Shown here: positions 1-13,060 of the stretch, piece after piece
Layout: every line of letters begins with the position of its first letter
How positions within the stretch are numbered: position 1 is the first letter of the stretch
Source: Haemonchus contortus
Lineage: Eukaryota; Nematoda; Chromadorea; Rhabditida; Trichostrongylidae
Reading direction: 5' to 3'
Assembly (NCBI GenBank): GCA_000469685.2
Contig: LS997563.1
Location: 9,636,940 to 9,700,939 of the forward strand
Length of the DNA: 64,000 bases
The notes under the pieces: model-generated
The model's database searches: none
Seen by the model: only the letters and a program-made list of their open reading frames with translations
What the model was told of the DNA's origin: nothing
Position numbers and translations under genes: made by a program

Positions 1-636
1 CAATAGGATATGAAAATTGGGAATGGGAATGGAAAGTCTTATTATGAAAAAAAATTATTAGTTTCGTACCTTGATACCTCGGGACGGTGGTCCAGAGGTT
101 AGTCACCGCTGGCATTCCTTGAGCGGCCGGAACGATGATTCTTCTTCGGAAGAACGCCTCTCAACCTTCAGAACTTTAGAAAAGCGTTTCCTTTGAATCA
201 AAAAAAGTAAACAAAGATGAAAACAACAAACAACAACAACAACAAAGCTTTAATTCGGAATTTCACCGATTTCCGCATTGCTGCCAAAGTTGTGAAATTC
301 ACGATTTGGTAGAAGTGGCCATGCCTGCTCACTGCGTTTTAAATAAAACTACAACTCTCAAGTTCTGAAAGAATTTCTTCGAAGGACCCATCTCTGCAGC
401 TTTTACCTTTGTTTATTTCGAGCCTCACCAAGTTTATTGAATCTGTGCCCTTTTAAGGACTTGAGGTTCCCTTTGTTAGCCTCTTGTAAGCCTCTTACCC
501 ACCATACGGAAAAAAATGTTCTGATGCTCAATACATTTTAAATTTTCCAAGTACAGGCATCTGGTTTTTGAAATTGTTTTAGAGTGTACGAAATAATGAT
601 TTTGTTTTTTGGTTTTAAGTTTTCCCTTCTTTTCAG
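1..636. other. Left-edge sequence, no gene resolved
   Basis: No exon could be supported here. The last exon of a receptor gene starts at 637, so this stretch should be its final intron or upstream gene body. A counterpart of receptor exon 7 was looked for and not found, so that exon is either left of the window or too diverged to recognise. An (AAC)n-like run lies near 215-243. Confidence 0.4.
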
Positions 637-775
637 GTTGATCTTGATATATTTTAATCCGGAAATACAACGTCGCTTAGTGGACATACGGAATTTCGGA
701 AGGTTCCTAAAAGATCCTGTCACAGTGATTGCTGTCAGACCGACCACGACCGCAATGAGTGCATCACAGAAATAA
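637..775 (+). CDS. srx: srx-type chemoreceptor, last exon only (gene enters from left)
   Basis: This is the C-terminal exon of a 7TM serpentine receptor. After a TTTTCAG acceptor, the frame reads LILIYFNPEIQRRLV and ends at a TAA at 773-775. The NPEI motif after TM7 and the LIL(I)Y(F/L)NPEI start are shared with exon 8 of the five downstream receptor genes, and the phase (one leading base) is the same. The tail after the NPE motif is its own. The rest of the gene lies outside or is unrecognisable. AATAAATAAA overlaps the stop and could serve as the poly(A) signal. Confidence 0.7.
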
Positions 776-2993
776 ATAAAGTTTTGTCCGTCTTTCAGTG
801 ATTTGACAATCCAAGGAGAAATAAAGTTGCTTCCAGAGATTCGGTAGGGGTATCGTGATCAGCTTCAGTATTACTATAGTATACTAACGAACCACACTAA
901 CAACACACGACCGATGTACACACAACATTGTTCCAAGCCTCACACAAACATAAGTAAACAACAAAAGGATACACTTCGTTACCGAAGTCAATTGTGAGCA
1001 TAGGGGCGAAGAAAAACAACCCAAAAGGGGTAAAAAGTTGGTTAGGCAGGCGCTTAACAAGAAAAAAAAACAGAAAAAAACGATCCCAATGAGGAAATAA
1101 GCTGGAACAGAGGGTGGTCAGTGCAAGGCAACCTTATACAGGCCAACAGCGCTTGGCAAGGTCGTAGCGCAACAAGAAAAAGGGGTGCTCATGAAGAATT
1201 TCTTGACAGTATCAAAAAAACAAATAAACAAAAAATAAGTAAAATCTCGAATGAAAGAAAAAATGTAAAAATATAAAAAAATAAGAAAAGTAAAAAAGAA
1301 TAGGTAGGGAAGTACATTTATTGATTTTCTATGGAAATTGTCGGCCGGTGACCTTCTTCCACTTATGTGGCGCTTCCTGACCTCTACCCAAATCCCAAAA
1401 TTGCCTTATTCCGGCCGTGTGCTGCAGAGTAAGACACATCAGAGCGATTTTTTGCAGGCTTGGGAGTGTAACTGAACTGTAAATGTTCCAGCTGATGCAA
1501 AAGATGTTCTCGGAGGAACATTATCGTGAAGAGGCATAAACAGACTGAAGCTTCTTTTCGATACTTCCATGTTTTCGTGCTGCATATCCCTTCATTTACA
1601 ATCTCAAGCCTACAAAAAAATCACTCTGATGTGACTTGCTCTGCAGCATTCGGTCAAAACAAGGCAATTTTGTATATAGGGTTCAAGAAAAGGCCAGGAG
1701 ACGCCCCTCGTGTGGAAGAAGGTCATCAACTGACTCTTACCTGATTTTTATTGGCGAGGTGCTAACTATAACTCCCCGCCAATGAAGACAGAAAAGCAGT
1801 TCTCTTTCTAGAAAAAGCTTTTTTAAACGGCCACCACGACCTTCGCACTTGACCCATACAACTCGAGCCAGACCGACGCCCTCAACAGAACCTAATGGCA
1901 CACTGTAAACTTGGAAATCAATTCCAAATGGACTAGTGAACACTTGATTAGTGTCTGTGATAGACTTGCTTCATCGGTTTTTCACTCTGCAAAATGAAAA
2001 ACGTTATAATTATAGGAGGGATAGGAGCGCCATAATTATCAGTGTTTTTGAGGAAATCGCGCTTCAATGACTTCATTTCATTTTCATGAGAATAGACTCA
2101 TCACACATGGCTCTCTAGAGAGAATTTCAAAAAATTGATTGACTATTTCCTGTGCGTAGTGGGAATTAGCTTAATTGATTACGGTTCGCTCTATTGCGAC
2201 TGATACAAATAGCTCTCCATTGTATCAGCTGTACTCATTAGAATCTGTCGTGATAAAATGTACTTTTCCATTCTACCGATGTTTTGAGCTCGATGAAAGT
2301 CGATTTTCCACTGGCCACTTTTCATATTTTTTTTTTAGAATTTTCGTAGCCTGACCTGCTGGTTCACCTAGGTTTTTCAAGCTCTTTGACTGAAATAATC
2401 TTTAATTCTGTGCCATTCCATGAACATACATATGCGTCCCATTCTAGGTAAACTACCTTTCTTATCAGCTGATTGCTTGATCTATCGAATTTTGAGGACA
2501 ATCCTTCCCCTGACTAAGATTCCCTTTTTCTTTATTTTTGTTGAGGCTAGGATGTTGTTCAGAAGTTTGGTCTCGCCTGTACTAAAGCTTTTCACTCCAG
2601 GCATTTCTATGAAAATATCAGGGTGCTTTGAAAGATTAGGTTTTTCCTCAGCGATAAATGTTTTCTCAGTAACATTCCCTGTTTCTGCCTTACCTGCCCT
2701 TCCCGAACAACTTCTTGAGCTCAGCTCAGTTGGCTCCTCCACCTAGACGTTATTCGATATAGCAGTCGAAGGCTTTTGAAATGAAAGACTCCGGATGAAG
2801 GCGGATTCCTCAAAAAGGTTCACCCTATCAGACATATAGGATCAGTTTATCATCGGATAGTTTTTTATCACTTGTTTATCGATGAGTGTTGTCTGTTTAC
2901 TCAAAGGAGTGTCAGTAAACATCTCAAAAAAAATCCCATTTTCCTTTAAGTTTTCAGGTTTCCAGAGGACTTTCTCAAAGGAATATCGGCATC
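776..2993. other. Spacer between receptor genes
   Basis: No convincing exon was seen. The DNA is A-rich, notably 1040-1310. A minus-strand open frame at 2482-2742 is hydrophilic and unrecognised, and I do not call it. TTTTCAG and TTTCCAG sites just before 2994 (near 2957 and 2964) are candidate spliced-leader or 5' UTR acceptors for the next gene. Confidence 0.4.
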
Positions 2994-5900
2994 ATGGCCG
3001 ACATGGAAACTATCGAGGGCTATGAAGCAATCACCGTCATCAAGACTGTTTTGATAGGACTGGTACGTCACTTCATTACTTCTGAACTTGCGAAGCTTCC
3101 TTAAGTATCAATTTAAGTAATCGCAGGGAGGACTAGTCGATAATTAGAAAATGTTAAACCTTGTCAATTCCAAAGTCGAAGGTCCTTATTTTTTTAAAGA
3201 TGTCCATCGTCGGCTTCCTGTGCAACTTTCTTTCGTTCCTGATTTTGATTCGGAACAAAACGTCCAGAAACTCGTACGTCTACATGGCAGCCTATGAAAT
3301 CCTCTCCAATGCCTGTCTTCTTTCACTGTTTTTTCTTTGGGCTATGCCATTCACTCTATTGTGAGTTTTTTCAATCTTATAACATTTACTTTTGAATTCT
3401 AGTCAAATATAAATGAGAGGGATCATTGCAGTAATGTGCCTGCTGCACTCCAGAGACTAAATCTGCTCGTTGGACAAACGTCCTTGCTGTTCCAGGAATC
3501 GACAGTCCACAGTAGTCTCCTGATTGCTATCAACAGGTACATGTACTGATCTTTTTTCCCGTTCTTCAATAACTCCAATTTACTCGAAAATCACTCATTT
3601 TTCATTTCTTGCATACTCACTAGGGAATAAATAAATAAATAACAAGCAATTAAAAAGTAAGATGGGTTAGATGGGCTGGTGCAAAAACGAAGACCTTGTG
3701 ACCCAGTGCTTCCGACTTTTCGATCGCTTCGGCGTCCACTTTGAGAACAAAATCTTCCGAAAGTTGGAAAAAGATACCCCAAAGTACAACGAGGATCAAA
3801 AAATTATTGAAAGCAAATGTGTTCAAAAGTACGTCCCGCAACGGACAGCACGTGATGACTGACCTTAGGAGGGTGGCTAATGGGTCCCGCGGGAGGGCAA
3901 ACCAACATCACATAAGCGACAGTATGTGAGTGGTGGAACTTTTCATGAAAGTCCTAACCGGAAAGATCGGTCCTCCTCGTGACAGATGGAGATGGAGGAC
4001 CAAAGGACTACATTACTTTGCAAGAGAGTCGAAGAAAAGCTGTTGAGGCCCTTCATGAAAGTCGAGTTTTTCAAGAACTGGTAAAACAAAGTACCGTAAT
4101 GTTGTACATTACCATTCACTAATAGTACTGACGTAACAGCGATGAGAATTGCCAAAAAATGCCAAAGAAATTGCTTATTGAAGAATTAACGTGAAACACC
4201 TGAAAAAGCACGAAATTATGGCAATTAACATTTTTACACTGAGTCTATACTTATCATTAGCCAAATACGACATCCGAATTACGAAAGCATTGCACTGAAA
4301 TCATTCGTTATCAAAGGGTAATAATGGAATCTTCTGGTGTTGGTCAATCTCTTTGGGGACGTGCCACGACTTTCATCTGAAATTCACCGGCCCATACCAG
4401 TCTGGTAACAATTACCCAATCGTGATGAAGTTGGGGGCTTGAACGAGCATGGATCCAGGCCTTGATCTTGAGACGACGATAAAAGCGAAGCGTGTGCATA
4501 GACGTCCCGTTTAACACAGGAACCGTTGAGCGAATGCCAATCAAGTCTCTAGTCGTCCCTGTCACTAGCCAAAGTAGCACAGTGGGCCGTCCTCGCTTGA
4601 GGAACGCGAGACACAGCATTCCTCCCGTTCGGAGCTTCTGTGTAAAAGTCTGACCACTCGTTGGCGGCCGTCCTGGTGTTCGCTTGACGTCCCGAGGGAT
4701 CCATTCCGTAACCGCCTGGTCCAACGATCAACACTTTATCGCCTGATGTGCCCGGTCCACCTAATCTTCGACTTCTTGACGTAAGCAACGGTACCCTGAC
4801 CTTCGTTCGTTGGCAGAGCTCGGAACCACGGGTTCTCTTTTGCTTTTGCGCGTATGGAGGAAATCAGAGAATCGAGCTCTACATATAAGTAAGCTCAAAT
4901 TAGTTTTTTATAGGGTTCACATTACTGTTCCATTCATCAAAACTCAGGGGTATAGTGACAGCGGTATCTATGGCTGTTCAATCACTCAGCCATTGACAAG
5001 TATTTAATCATGCTTAAAAACGTTTTTGGCTACGGTACTCCCTATAAAGGCTACAACTACCTAGGATACCTAGGATGTACGTGGAGAAGAATTGGAAACA
5101 ATCGTAGCTGCGTAGCTAGAATAATTAGTTCAGAAAGTTGAATAGAAGTAGCAGGTTTACTAAAAATAATTAAGTTACTAGGAGAAATTAGCAATTCTAC
5201 AGAGATGTAATAATTCTACAGAGATGATGAACTCATCTTTCTAATCAGTTTCCCAGTTACAGATTTGTAGCGGTTACGTATCCAGCTAATTATCGGCACA
5301 TATTCACAGGACGACGCACTACGTTATTACTATTTATAATAGCAGTTTGCTCATTTCTTTATAGTAGCGTCTATTTACTCGGTTAGTGAAGTACTTCTAT
5401 GATTAGTATCGTTCTTAAGTGAAGCGAAGAGTATCTCCCACATCCCTTCCAGGGTTTTCTGGGAGCTTCCACGAGATTTCTACATAAGATAGATACCCGC
5501 GCGCATGCGTACACTGTTTCCGAATATACGCCTTCCTTGCTTGTTTAACCACATAATTACCAAATCGCATCCCTGGACTCGACTCGTACTTCTCTACGAG
5601 TTCGAGTTCGGCCACTCCCAAGATAAAACCCACGGAAACTTGTTCCAACCCTCTGACCTTGAGCTCCCCCAAGCTCAAGTCAGACCTTTGACCCTCCTGA
5701 ACTTCTGATTCTGTACCCACCTCGTTCCAACTCTTCACAGCTCGAAACACAAAGTTCGAAGATGATTCTCGATCTGATCAACCCAGTCCGATATCCTTCT
5801 CCTACAGAATCCCTATAAATGCTGTACACATACAAGTGAAGTCTTCTACACATCCCTTTGAAGTGATATCTTTCCACACCGTTCCCAAGCTTGGAAGCTT

Positions 5901-8900
5901 CCAGAAAATTCCGGAAATCTGGTTCTCTCTGGAGTGTTCCCATTTGGCTCTCGCACAACCTAATACTGCTTCCCGTATTTACATAGAGTTTTCCTACTGA
6001 ATGATTTTCAGATGCATGTAACTTCTATTTCGATCATACACACAGTAGATGGACGTTTGGTAATGAGGTCTGTAGCCAGGAACTGGCCTTCTACGTTGGA
6101 ATGGGTTATAATGGCTTCATTTTCGTCGTTATCAGCTGCATTGATATAGCTGTTTTCCTGCGTCTCAGAGTGATAGCCAAAGTAAGTTTTATACAGAGTA
6201 ATTAGGGTAAACAGCCTATATATAAGATTATACCTAAAGCTTTGAGCAGTAGAGCGTCCAACCACAACCACTCTCCTTACTTTACCCTACCCAACACTAC
6301 CTTACCCTACCCAATCCTACCCTACCCCGCATTTCCTACCCAACCCAACACTAACTATAGTACAGGGTGTCCCAAAATTATTGGCGCCGATTTATAGCAA
6401 TATATTTGAAACTTCTCAACTGCGAAAGACGATGGAATTTCTAGCTAACACTATGTGCTACAACATGCTAAAGTCGCATTTCAAAATATCCCACGTGAGC
6501 GCGAATAGAAGTCAAAGTTGGCTTTCGACTTGATCGCATGTGGCACGCAGGTATCCTTCTCTATTTCTTCCCAGCCGTCCTCCAGCTTTTCCATCCTAGG
6601 GCTCCAAACTGGGACTGCAAGCTCGACAAAACATCTCCTAATCAGGGACCATTCGTGGGATTCAAGTGGGTCAAGTTCTGGAAAATAGGATGATCATTCC
6701 TCTTCACCAATGAAGTCGGGCAGCTGTCGTCGGCACCACTCGCGGGCAAGCTTGGCTCTGTGGGTTGGAGAAGCGTCTTGCTGGAAGGACTACGAGATGT
6801 TTCAGGAAAAGTAGTCGGATCAGCGTTTCGTTTACTTCCATCAGTACGCCGTTTGAGTACTGGTCTTGGTCAATTTTCATGCCTGCACCGAAGAAACCAT
6901 GAGCGGCTTACCCTTGCCAGTAATTTCCTAGGAAAACATCATTTTACTGTTCTGATAACAAACTTTTAGTGAAATATTACACTCTGGATGTTTCTTTCCG
7001 GAACGCGAACGTTTTGGTTGTTAGGAATGGCTTTATCGTAAAAAATTTCTTGACCAGAGAAAACGACGGAGGGTTGCGTGTCACCACTTTCGACTTTCTG
7101 CATTTTTGGCCCTGCAGTATCTGTTGAAATCGGAATTGAAGCGAAATCTCTGCATACGATAGGAACGGCAATGAAGCTTCTGCATGACATTCTTCCATCG
7201 CCATAACTCCTGTAAGCCGTGCCCGTTGACTTCCTTTTGATGGCTCACCCAGGATCCCGACCGGTTGGCATACGGATCATTTTAATAGTCTTATATTCAG
7301 AGACATTCTACCTTTCTATCTTCCCTGGTTTGTCTCTGATTCAATATTTTTTTCTATATCGTTTAATAGCCTCCTATACGGTTATTAGAAAAATCCCAAA
7401 GAATCTCATAACGCCCTTCCACTTCTCGCGCGTCAATGATTGCTAGTGGCATTGAATGAGCCTCCTCCATCTGAAAGATATTGGGAGTTCCACATTAGTA
7501 GCCATGCATATTGCAAGGAAACCTTCTTATGCAACTAATTAATAACAGGTAATGTGAATTTAATAGATTATTTCTATCTTAAAAATTATTGAACTTTGGC
7601 GCAAATAATTTTGGGACACCCTGTATATCATGCCATACCATACCATGTGACAACTTACTATACCCCACCAATAATTTAGCTTATCCTGCCCTCTCGCCGC
7701 CTTCCTCTCCCCTTTTCGCTTACCTTAAATTCCAGAACCTTTAAAGAGAGGTGACAGAACCACGGTGATTCTGGTGGTCACGGTTCTACTCAGTCTAAAA
7801 AGCATCATACCATTTTCCAGGCTTCTTGATGGCACACACTTGAATAAAGTTTTCCAAAACAAGGATATTAGGGATGTTTTCAGAAATCAAAAGCAGTGAC
7901 AGGGACACATTCGACGGGGATGCAAAACAAATGGGAGCTCAAAAAAGAAACACGGCTATTTCTACAGGCACGTTTATTTTCCTTCAGAAAGCTTCTATTT
8001 AGAAGAAATTCACTGAGGACAGATAGTCTTTCAGAAAAGGAAGGGACGACCATGGGAAACCTTGAACGAACTACAGGGTGGGCCAAAGTTATGATTACAG
8101 CGCACGCTGACGCTCATAGCAATTTTTCTCTGAGTTCATAACAATTCGTTCAATTTCTTCCGTTTCGGAAGGTAGTTTACATTATTGCCTTCCTAATGTA
8201 CTGAAGTCTTGATAGATTTTAAAACTAATCTAAGCATCTTCACCCGGTCGCTTTGCATTCAGAAGCACTTTCGGCACGGTGCATCCACAGACGACTTAAC
8301 GTAAAAAGCCAGGAGATACATTCAATCATAAGACGCTTCCGAGAGATGGGAACAATTGCAGATAGACGTGGCGAACCCGAGAGGCTTGGGTTATATTTAG
8401 GGGGAGTAATGAGGAAGCAGGGCGAAAATATGCGTAGCAGCGAAGTTCATTCTGAGCCCAAAATGGCTAAATGAATGAACAACTCATAAAGTTTTCTGCG
8501 TGATATCGTGAAGCATCATCTGCACAACAAGGCCTTTATACGATTTAAAAGAGACTTCCCCGGTGAGCAGGCAAAGTAGAGGAGAAAGTTGGCTCACAAA
8601 AGCTTCCCCACCGCATCGGAAAAATTGTCGTACGGAATTTCCGTTCACCTACGAAAAGACGTTCACGGTGAAAAAGGTGCTCAATAAGCAGGGCGACAAA
8701 ATTTTGATGAAGCTGAAAGAAATGGACGTGATGCAGCGCTGGGCTCATTGACTTTCTGCGATGGTCTTGGCGAGCGTCACCGCCGAAGCAAAAACGCCGA
8801 GTATTTTTGTAAATTAAGGAGTAAAAGTTAATTAGAAGACCTGTGCTACATAACCTTCGATCAGTGACCACTCTGATGCCCTGACCTATATCCCATGGAT

Positions 8901-10544
8901 GCTTCAGTGTTGTGAACCTTGGCAATAGACGCATCCACTAGCCCAAACAAGAAGTGAAATCATCTCGAAAAAGCCTTGCAAAAAGCCGACTAACTCGGCG
9001 ACCTTATGTGCGTGCCACCGCCAATGCCGTCCACCGTCGTCACACTGGGGTTTGGTGATGGCAGAGACAAAAAATCCCAATTTCAATGTACTATTCTGAT
9101 AAGAGATTAGTGACAAACACTTTTCTGAAACTGGTTTGCTTTATTAGCTTTCCATTCGTTTTCGAGAATGTGATGTCCGTGTAACCACAATTTTGGCCCA
9201 CCCTGTACATTCTTTTTCAAAAGAGAGGATATTTCGCTTCCTACTGCTGTTACCCAACCAACTTAGATGTTGCTCAGGACGCTGACGACCTCACTTTTGA
9301 GCAACAAGAGTTTGGAACGAAAGATTCAAGTAAAAGAAACATTGTCGACACTTCAGTTTTGTGGTGTTACTCATGAGGAACTTCTTAAAATCTCTAGACA
9401 AGCTCATATATCTCTCAATTTTCGATTGTGACCTCTCCAACCTGCTTTTGATACAGTTTTGTGATATCTTTTGATACTTCTAGTTAATCGAATGCAAATT
9501 GATAAAATTTAGAATGAATGTACTGCTTGTGAAAGTGAACGGATTCATCTCAGTGTTTATTGTTCGAATTATATAATAATAATTTCTATTTTTCAGTCAC
9601 TTCTAAGCTCCAGCATATATTTGGCTACACTTGTAAGCTTCAATCTAGTTACTCCTTTGGCAAGCGGCGGATTTGATGCTTTCTTGAGCAGTACAATTAT
9701 ACCAATCATCGGTCACAGCACCGGAGGGTGAGCGATTAATTTTTCAAAATAGGAAAAATAATCATAAATGTGAGAAAAACCCCTCTATCGGAAAAACGTT
9801 ATTTAATTCCGGACATTATTACAATAATTATCAGCAATTTTTTCTATTTCGAACGAATTGCTATAACTCCGCACTTGACTGAATGAGCCATTTCTCAGGA
9901 CTTCATCACGTCATCAAAGAACCTGGACCAAAGGGGGAACTGGTTATCTCTTCAGAAAAATAGGATTCAGAATAATCTGACAACCGGAAGCACCATAGGA
10001 AAAGCGGCTAAGTCATGGAATCTGCATAGCGGGGCAGAGAACTTGTATTGTTGGCTGACCTCCAGCTTCGTGGCGACTTCCCTGGTGAGCAGCTTTATCG
10101 ATGGCTTTATCGGTCTTTTGAACGAAGTCTTCGGAATTTCTCGATTGAAACAGTACGACAAAAGGTGAAATGCTGGAAACTGAAGGGAGGGGGGTTACTG
10201 TCTCTTATTACTCGCCTCTAAAGTTTCTGAAAACTGGCAGGAGCTCCATATATGTTTCGGCTTTTAAATGGATAGAACAAGAGTTTTTTGAATGATATTT
10301 AGATAGTCTTTAGCATATGTTTCCTGTTATTAACCAAAAATCATTTCCTCCTAGTTTTGGTTCCAGGTTGGTCCTAGTATTCTTCAACCCGGATATTCGA
10401 AGGCATTTGGCTCGCGTCCTGGGATATCTGAGGATCTCCAAAGATGTGTCTGGCATCAACACTGCTCCAGGAAGACACCAAATTTTTCACATATCAAATA
10501 AGCACAGAACTTCGAATATTTCTGCCATCGGGTATTTCGGGTGA
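2994..10544 (+). CDS. srx: srx-A: complete divergent srx-type 7TM chemoreceptor (338 aa)
   Basis: Putative chemosensory GPCR of the nematode srx class (7TM_GPCR_Srx), a plasma-membrane receptor expected in ciliated sensory neurons. Exons: 2994-3062, 3200-3360, 3432-3536, 5263-5381, 6012-6181, 7884-7967, 9597-9727, 10367-10544. All phases fit and the sum is 1017 nt with no stop. Landmarks are TM1 with GFLCNFLSFLILI, TM2 NACLLSLFFLWAMPFTLL, TM3 ending LLIAINRFVAVTYP, exon 5 with the ACNFY and EVCSQ cysteines, and NPDIRRHL after TM7. Exon lengths match srx-B to srx-E except exon 6 (84 rather than 81 nt) and a longer C-tail. Exon 6 needs a GC donor (CAG|GCACGT), and exon 2 is preceded by AAAG rather than CAG. 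The gene is stretched to 7.5 kb by transposons in introns 3, 5 and 6. The start was chosen because the 23-codon first exon matches the other copies. Family: fairly sure. Function in vivo: inference. Confidence 0.8.
4540..4890 (-). mobile_element. RTE-type LINE tail (reverse-transcriptase C-terminus), decayed
   Basis: The minus strand encodes [18 protein letters not shown], followed in other frames by the SDFYTEAP...VPQART stretch. This is the C-terminal end of the RTE-clade reverse transcriptase that is abundant in strongylid genomes, and it is the same segment as at 11693-12260. Frame changes and stops show it is dead and 5'-truncated, as expected for LINEs. It lies in intron 3 of srx-A. Confidence 0.7.
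6272..6355. repeat. Low-complexity (C)CTACCC-like tract
   Basis: Imperfect repeats of TTACCCTACCCAA type sit in intron 5 of srx-A, next to the left end of a Tc1-like element. The unit differs from the nematode telomere repeat TTAGGC, so this is read as simple sequence, not telomeric DNA. Confidence 0.6.
6363..7623 (-). mobile_element. Tc1/mariner-type DNA transposon relic, 1.26 kb, TIRs and TA duplication intact
   Basis: The left end CAGGGTGTCCCAAAATTATT is mirrored at the right end (7600-7623), and both ends are flanked by TA (6361-6362 and 7624-7625), the Tc1/mariner target signature. Transposase remnants are on the minus strand, for example SVVFSGQEIFYDKAIPNNQN around 6990-7080. This resembles the catalytic segment 'SDEKIF...NNQNDRV' but the frame is broken. 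It is inserted in intron 5 of srx-A between exons 5 and 6. Confidence 0.75.
8074..9205 (+). mobile_element. Tc1/mariner-type DNA transposon relic, 1.13 kb
   Basis: TIRs begin CAGGGTGGGCCAAA at both ends and are flanked by TA (8072-8073, 9206-9207). On the plus strand, 8253-8390 encodes a helix-turn-helix-like stretch (RRLNVKSQEIHSIIRRFREM), and 8640-8760 resembles the KIFTVE...NKQ catalytic region, with several stops. It is a separate family from the element at 6363 (different TIR interior). It is inserted in intron 6 of srx-A without touching exons. Confidence 0.75.
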
Positions 10545-11692
10545 CATTTGTAATTATGCATTTGATAAAATTGAAAATTTTCAAGGTTTATATCAGATGT
10601 TGCATTCTTAACCCAACGATTCGAATAAATTCCTAGAGAGCGATGGCTCAAGAGATCTCTGTTCGATTCTACAACGATAATGCTCTGAATAGAGCTGCCC
10701 CTGGCTATTTGAAAATTTCTAACATCGGCTTATATTTCCCAAGATAACACCCAAGGTACACATTGTTATAAATTGAGGCAACGACACAAAGCGACTTGAC
10801 CATTATTTGACCCTATAATTCATTGTATGGACCGAATACGCATTCAACCAGCATTCTACAATTCTGGGCAACAGTGGAGTGCCTGAAAGCACCCTATGAG
10901 TAGGTTCGATTGCCATGAAACTTCTGGTATTGAAATGGAAGATGAATCAGTGGGTATTCATCTACTTCTGATGGTTTACAGAAAAAGTAAAGTACAACAA
11001 CGACATTAGAGTGCGCCATGCTTCCATGATAAACTGTCCATGGTACAAGTAGTTGGATGGGATGTGGCCCTTGTTACTCAATTCACCATTTACCACGTTT
11101 TCAGTTCCTTCTGACTAATGCGAACTCCAGTCAGGCATATTTTATTGTTGTTTACTCAATAAAGAAGCCGTTACGTCCCAGACGAATTATTGTTGACAGC
11201 ATTTTCTACAGAATACACCTGCCAGCAGGCTAGCAGATGTGAGAGTAATTGAAACCTTCGTGAAAGGCTCTCCATTCTGAGCCATTCTGCGATTTCACCA
11301 AATCACTTCCTAATCGAACGTAAATACTTCTTCCAGAACATGAATAAATGCTACCGATCAACTAGAAAAGTAAACAATTCTTATAGACTCTCAAGCACTT
11401 CACGGCCACACTTTATCACAATCAAGTAAATTTCGTTCCGCTTGTTTTGAAAGGTTCTGAAATACTTCGAAATAAGTATGTCTCAAAGCGCGCGATGGTT
11501 CATAGAACTTCAATTCTCTTTAATTACCAGCCTCCCAATTAAAACTCACTCCTTCGAGTAGTTAGGCATCTTAGTATTCGACGAATTATCGATGGCAATC
11601 TATCTATCTATCATTTTATCGGCCAATTAATTGTTGTGATTAAGAACTGCTCATTTTATTGCTTACATATCTGAATTGCACCTTCACCTGTA

Positions 11693-12260
11693 TCACCTGT
11701 CGTCCCGTTGATCATCGACTTCCTCGAGCGGGCGCCAATAACGTCTCCATTCGTCCCTGTCACGAGCCAGAGTGGTCCAGTGAATCGTTCTCGCTTCAGG
11801 GACACGAGGTTCAACATTCCTTTCGTTCAGAGCTTTCGTGAAGAAGTCTGACCATCTCGTTGGCGGCCTTCCTGGAGTTCGTTTGATGTCCCGAGGGATC
11901 CAGTCAGTAACCGCCGTGGTCCAACGGTCATCACTATATCGCATTACGTGTCCGGCCCACCTGATCTTCGATTTCTTGGCGTAATCAACGGCATCCCTGA
12001 TCTTCGTTCAGTGACGGAGCTCGGAACTCCGGATTCCCTTCTGCACTTGCGTGTGTAGGGAAATACCGAGCATCGCCCTTTCTAAAGCGCGTTGAGTAAC
12101 GCTGACAGCATGCTCATCCGCTTTCGTAGAGTCCAAGTCTCCGAGGCGTACGTCAAAGCAGGAAGGACAGCAGTGTCGAAAAGGTGACCGGATGTTCTTT
12201 GTCTTCTTCACTACTCCCTCGATATTCTTAAATTGCATCTTACATTTACAAAAATGCATA
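11693..12260 (-). mobile_element. RTE-type LINE 3' fragment (reverse-transcriptase C-terminus)
   Basis: Two minus-strand frames read in order KADEHAVSVTQRALERAM, then [21 protein letters not shown] and [19 protein letters not shown]. This is the well-conserved end of strongylid RTE reverse transcriptase. At least one frameshift lies near 11945-12010, between the two frames, and the 5' part of the element is missing. It is less decayed than the copy at 4540. Confidence 0.85.
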
Positions 12261-12669
12261 CGCATGCTCTAGAAAAACTTCTGCAGAGAGACCAATGACC
12301 ATCAGAACTTCTTCCAAATGCCAAAAGTGGTCAGGCTAAAAGTTTTCGTTTTTCAAGTGAATAATTTCGAACTATTGATAAAGTAACCGGCGACGCATGT
12401 TTTCATACACCCCTATGCCAAATAGCCTCTTGTCCCTTCGAGGTCCCGTACTTGGTATCAGATTCGTTAGGGATCTCCGTTTTTTGTATCAGTTGACCTC
12501 CGCAAGCCAATAAATCGCTGAAATAAGAATTCGGAGCACCGCTTCAATTCTGAAGAAAGTTAAAAAGCATGGCGCATCCCAAAAACTAAATGAATTGAAA
12601 AATGAACTGAAAAAACTAAATGAACTAAATGAATTGAAGTTTTCACCCTTTTTTCTTTTAAGCTGTGTT

Positions 12670-13060
12670 GCACTAGTTAATGACAAAGACACAATTCTCT
12701 CATGTGTCGCATTACTCATCAACGATCAGTACATTACTTGCTGAGGGAGGACCAAATGTCATACTAAGTCTGAGTACAATTCGACTCAGAACCCATAGAT
12801 CACTCTCAGATAACGGTAAATGTCTGAGATCATCTGATCTCGACGTCACTTCCAGTTACAACAGATGAGTAACTCTTTTAAGTGTCACCAGACCGTGAAA
12901 GCCCTTCCCAGGGAGAATGAGTCAGCGGATACATAGTAAGCTCTGAATTAATGAGCTTCAAGCACTCTCTCAGCCTGAACCAGTCGACCACATTCCCGAA
13001 AGAGGGTTGGCTTGTTATCCCACTATCCCTCTGATCTCGCATCGTCTGGTCATCCTTAAA
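12670..13060. repeat. Spacer block repeated upstream of receptor copies B-E
   Basis: The sequence running from 'GACAAAGACACAATTCTCTC' through 'CTCGCATCGTCTGG' is found again, diverged, at about 23200-23310 (interrupted by a MITE), 28340-28640 and 36210-36560. The repeats keep their order relative to the receptor genes, so they mark the tandem duplication unit. No coding capacity was recognised. Confidence 0.6.

Noticed and set aside
2482..2742. 86-codon minus-strand hydrophilic frame
   Set aside because: No motif, no neighbouring exons and no clear splice sites.
5415..5958. Two long minus-strand open frames (111 and 92 codons)
   Set aside because: Overlapping frames with no recognised domain or splice support, inside srx-A intron 4. 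A transposon fragment is possible but I cannot show it.
5860..5990. A degenerate-looking match to receptor exon 4 (frames resembling 'DIFPHRSQAWK' and 'LILLPVF')
   Set aside because: It needed two frameshifts, and a far better exon 4 with intact phase, correct length (119 nt) and RFVAVTYP was found at 5263-5381.
6272..6355. Interstitial telomere repeat
   Set aside because: The unit is CCTACCC-like and irregular, not TTAGGC.
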